Below are positions 5,710-7,732 of a stretch of DNA of 7,732 bases, piece by piece. Position numbers and translations under genes: made by a program. Position 1 is the first letter of the stretch, and the number at the start of each line of letters is the position of its first letter. The notes under the pieces were generated by a model, which saw only the letters and a list, made by a program, of their open reading frames with translations, was not told the DNA's origin and made no database searches. Source of the stretch: Clostridia bacterium. Its GTDB lineage: Bacteria; Bacillota; Clostridia; Christensenellales; Borkfalkiaceae. The stretch lies in contig JAFVRU010000087.1 of assembly GCA_017504065.1 (NCBI GenBank), forward strand, positions 1 to 7,732, given 5' to 3'.

Positions 5710-5742
5710 AAAAACGAGCGGATAAAACTCCGCTCGTTTTTT
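5709..5742. terminator. Bidirectional intrinsic terminator between convergent genes
   Basis: ACGAGCGGA (5714-5722) pairs with TCCGCTCGT (5729-5737) around a 6-base loop. It is flanked by six A residues on the left and by T residues to 5742 on the right. It therefore reads as a T-tailed hairpin on both strands. It serves the GDSL hydrolase gene rightward and the zinc-ribbon gene leftward, and it starts within the last base of the hydrolase stop codon. Confidence 0.92.
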
Positions 5743-5754
5743 AAAAGTATGTAT

Positions 5755-6186
5755 TTATAGTTTGTTTCCACAATGGGAGCAATAAACGCTGTGCACGGGT
5801 AAAACGGAATTGCAGTTTCCACAAACTATGGAAATTTGTTTTCCGCAAGCGGTGCAATACGCATTTGCAGCCGCATTTTCTTGTCCGCATTCGCAAACCA
5901 TGGTTGCATTCTGCGCGGCGTCAACGGCGATTTTTATGCTCTTGGAAAGGAGCGGCGCGCTTTGGTTGAGTATATGTTGGGAAATCTTGTGTTTAAGCCC
6001 GAGCGATAAACAAACGCCGCCTGCAACAATTACGGGAATACCCACGAAGCTACACCAAAAAAGGGTTGGTTTCTTGTCCGATCCAAGGGATTTGAAAAAG
6101 TTCGCAAATCCGATGATTGCCAGAGTTAAACCGATTGCCAAGAAGATGATGCCGATTATCGTTAAAGTTTTGTTTGGTTTAGCCAT
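5755..6186 (-). CDS. Small membrane protein with C-terminal double zinc ribbon
   Basis: The protein has 143 residues. Two hydrophobic segments (about 8-30 and 42-64) form a hairpin in the membrane, followed by an amphipathic linker (66-95). Two zinc-ribbon motifs end the protein: Cys98-x-Cys100 ... Cys111-x2-Cys114, and Cys122-x2-Cys125 ... Cys136-x2-Cys139. Such double zinc ribbons usually mediate protein or nucleic-acid contacts; no specific function can be assigned. The start at 6186 is chosen because AGGAG (minus strand, 6197-6193) lies 6 bases upstream. A longer frame starting at 6270 would read through the tRNA gene and is rejected. It lies just downstream of the tRNA-Val and its terminator, with no separate promoter visible, so expression may depend on read-through. 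It shares the bidirectional terminator at 5709-5742. Confidence 0.8.
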   Translation of the reverse strand: MAKPNKTLTIIGIIFLAIGLTLAIIGFANFFKSLGSDKKPTLFWCSFVGIPVIVAGGVCLSLGLKHKISQHILNQSAPLLSKSIKIAVDAAQNATMVCECGQENAAANAYCTACGKQISIVCGNCNSVLPVHSVYCSHCGNKL

Positions 6187-6200
6187 AATGAACTCCTGAA

Positions 6201-6227
6201 ATAAAATAAACGCCCCGATTGGGGCGT
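6201..6227 (-). terminator. Intrinsic terminator after tRNA-Val
   Basis: On the minus strand ACGCCCC pairs with GGGGCGT around AATC (6227-6210). It is followed by TTTATTTTAT (down to 6201). The 7-bp G/C-rich stem begins 3 bases after the encoded CCA end. The T-tract is interrupted by A, so read-through into the zinc-ribbon gene is plausible. Confidence 0.7.
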
Positions 6228-6230
6228 AGG

Positions 6231-6307
<77 letters not shown>

Positions 6308-6324
6308 GTCTAAACTGTATTGCT

Positions 6325-6353
6325 ATTATAACAAATAAAAGCGTATTCGTCAA
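6325..6353 (-). promoter_or_regulatory. Sigma-A promoter of tRNA-Val
   Basis: On the minus strand TTGACG (6353-6348) and the perfect -10 TATAAT (6330-6325) are separated by 17 bases. Transcription should start near 6318, about 11 bases before the mature tRNA 5' end. Such near-consensus promoters are usual for stable RNA genes. Confidence 0.9.
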
Positions 6354-6386
6354 CCGTTTTATAAACGAATTTTGAAATTCGGAAAG

Positions 6387-6419
6387 AAAAAACTCCCCGT
6401 ATCCGCAGACACGGGGAGT
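6387..6419 (-). terminator. Intrinsic terminator after the coiled-coil membrane protein gene
   Basis: On the minus strand ACTCCCCGT (6419-6411) pairs with ACGGGGAGT (6400-6392) around a 10-base loop. T residues follow down to 6387. It begins 5 bases after the stop codon of the upstream gene and separates it from the tRNA-Val promoter. Confidence 0.92.
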
Positions 6420-6424
6420 AAACT

Positions 6425-7732
6425 TTATTTATCGGAACGTTTGGAGAACGTGTAATAGAACGCTGTGAAAATTAAGACGTTCAGAAGATAGCCGATTGGA
6501 ATTACGATAAAGGCAAACAGTTCAGGAAGAACGGAGATTTGCGCTTTGCAATACACGGCAACCATCGTAACGATTATGACCGAAATCACGAACAAAACGG
6601 CGTTTGTTAGGATATACGACGGGTGTTTTCTTCTTCGTACGCGCGGTTTGTAGCCGCAGGCGTAGAGAATGGAGCATACTAAGAAAACGATAAATCCGCC
6701 AAGGAAACCGATAGCAGGGTAAATCGCGGATATATGCAACCAATCTTTGGCAAAGAATACCAATAAGCTTTCAAACGCGACAATGCAGAACACGATAAAC
6801 GCCGCTTTAAACAACGTAGCGCCAACGTTATAAAAACGTCCTGAATTCGTCGGTTGCGGAGCGGTATACGCGCTTTCCGTTACGGTAGCCGTTTGCGAAT
6901 ATCCGCGCATAGAGCCCGCTGTATTCAAACGAATGCCGTCCGATTGCGCCTGATCCCGTAAATTCCCGTAGGGATCGGTGGGGCGTTGCATGGGTTGGTT
7001 ATAAACTGCGTTTTGATCGTAATATTGCGGTACGCCGCGCATTTGTAAATCCATCAAACGTTCGTGCAGCGCGTTTTCCCGTTGCGTAACCGAGCGTTCG
7101 CGTTCCTGAATCTCCGCCATACGCATTTGCAATCCCGAAGCGTCTTCCAACGCCTTTTTTTGCGCTTCCATGCGTTCCTTTTCGTTGGCGGTTTTCTTGG
7201 CTTCAAACGCTTGCTTTTCGTTGAGAAATTCGTCTTTTTCTTTTTCAAACGCCCGCAAATCTTCTTCGTGTTTTTTTCGTTCGGTTTGCAAAGAATTCCG
7301 TTCGTTTTCCATTTTTTCCAAATTATCGTTGAAAATCTTTACTTGCGCGTTATAAGAAGTCAGTTTATCCGCAAGCTCGAACTGTTGCGCTGCAAGGGCG
7401 TTTTTACGCGCGATGAACTCCAGCTGTTGTTGATTGTAAATCGTTTGGCGAGCTGCGAGTTCTTTTTGCTGTTGCTGTAAGACGGCGAGTTCGTCTTGCA
7501 ATTTTTGATTGCCGTTTAACAGCTCGTTTTCTCTACGCTCCAAATCGAACGTTTTACGCTGAATTTCTTCCGCGGATTCGCTCGTTTCCGATTGTTGGGA
7601 TTCCAAGGAACGTTGTTTTGCGGCAACGTCGTATTCCTGTTGCGTGATTTCATACGCTTTTTTGTCCATTTGGTCGCGTTCGGCTTGCAAAGTGGACTGT
7701 AATTCGTGTAAGCGTTCGCGTTCTTGCTCTAA
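6425..7732 (-). CDS. Coiled-coil protein with four C-terminal membrane segments, 5' part outside the window
   Basis: The frame is open to the right window edge (435 residues visible); a TTG at 7690 is inside the coiled coil and is not a convincing start. Visible residues 1 to about 232 are rich in Glu, Gln, Lys and Arg with few Gly or Pro, as in a long coiled coil. Residues about 233-300 form a Gln/Tyr/Pro/Thr-rich disordered linker. Four hydrophobic spans follow at about 305-328, 336-361, 373-395 and 404-429. The basic loop RVRRRKHP between spans 2 and 3 and the KRSDK tail point to both ends and the coiled coil being cytoplasmic. I do not recognise the family; the coil may tether the membrane to a cytoplasmic structure, but that is speculation. 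A strong terminator follows 5 bases after the stop. Confidence 0.8.
   Translation of the reverse strand, partial: LEQERERLHELQSTLQAERDQMDKKAYEITQQEYDVAAKQRSLESQQSETSESAEEIQRKTFDLERRENELLNGNQKLQDELAVLQQQQKELAARQTIYNQQQLEFIARKNALAAQQFELADKLTSYNAQVKIFNDNLEKMENERNSLQTERKKHEEDLRAFEKEKDEFLNEKQAFEAKKTANEKERMEAQKKALEDASGLQMRMAEIQERERSVTQRENALHERLMDLQMRGVPQYYDQNAVYNQPMQRPTDPYGNLRDQAQSDGIRLNTAGSMRGYSQTATVTESAYTAPQPTNSGRFYNVGATLFKAAFIVFCIVAFESLLVFFAKDWLHISAIYPAIGFLGGFIVFLVCSILYACGYKPRVRRRKHPSYILTNAVLFVISVIIVTMVAVYCKAQISVLPELFAFIVIPIGYLLNVLIFTAFYYTFSKRSDK

Noticed and set aside
7064..7480. Plus-strand frame rich in Phe and Arg opposite the coiled-coil gene
   Set aside because: The Phe/Leu/Arg-rich sequence is the expected reverse reading of Glu/Lys/Gln-rich codons and has no ribosome site or motif.
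7688..7690. TTG as start of the coiled-coil protein
   Set aside because: The frame stays open for 14 more codons to the window edge and continues the same coiled-coil composition. The true start lies outside.

Overview
The window looks like chromosomal DNA of an anaerobic, spore-forming (or recently spore-forming) Firmicute of the class Clostridia. The evidence is an intact pro-sigma-K gene, a clostridial single-domain Amidase_6 protein, the NifU-like/GGGtGRT gene pair typical of anaerobes, AGGAGG-type ribosome binding sites, sigma-A promoters of the TTGACA/TATAAT type, and intrinsic terminators with long T-tracts. By eye the G+C content is in the mid-40s percent. I cannot name the genus. No mobile element, CRISPR array, prophage gene or rRNA is visible, and no gap between genes exceeds about 225 bases.

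Left part (1-1372): an Amidase_6 cysteine-hydrolase gene runs leftward off the window edge and is divergent from sigK, which encodes the late mother-cell sporulation sigma factor with its pro-sequence. The roughly 220-bp region between them holds two strong inverted repeats, a sigma-E-like promoter aimed at sigK and a sigma-K-like promoter aimed at the amidase. Together these suggest a small mother-cell cascade: sigma-E makes pro-sigma-K, which after processing transcribes the amidase. The promoter part is inference from motif matches.

Middle part (1449-5742): a near-ideal extended -10 promoter drives a two-gene operon, a NifU-like scaffold-type protein followed by a GGGtGRT protein, which ends at a perfect terminator. 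Immediately after that terminator come a HAD phosphatase (gph-like) with no Shine-Dalgarno sequence and a tightly linked YgjV-family membrane protein. A GxDLY + SGNH/GDSL hydrolase follows from its own promoter and ends at a bidirectional terminator.

Right part (5755-7732), all leftward: a small two-TM, double zinc-ribbon protein; a tRNA-Val(GAC) with its own consensus promoter and terminator and an unusual G4:G69 acceptor-stem mismatch; and the C-terminal 435 residues of a long coiled-coil protein with four C-terminal membrane segments, whose start lies outside the window.

The least-described units are the NifU-like/GGGtGRT pair, the repeat-rich sigK/amidase intergenic region, and the coiled-coil membrane protein.
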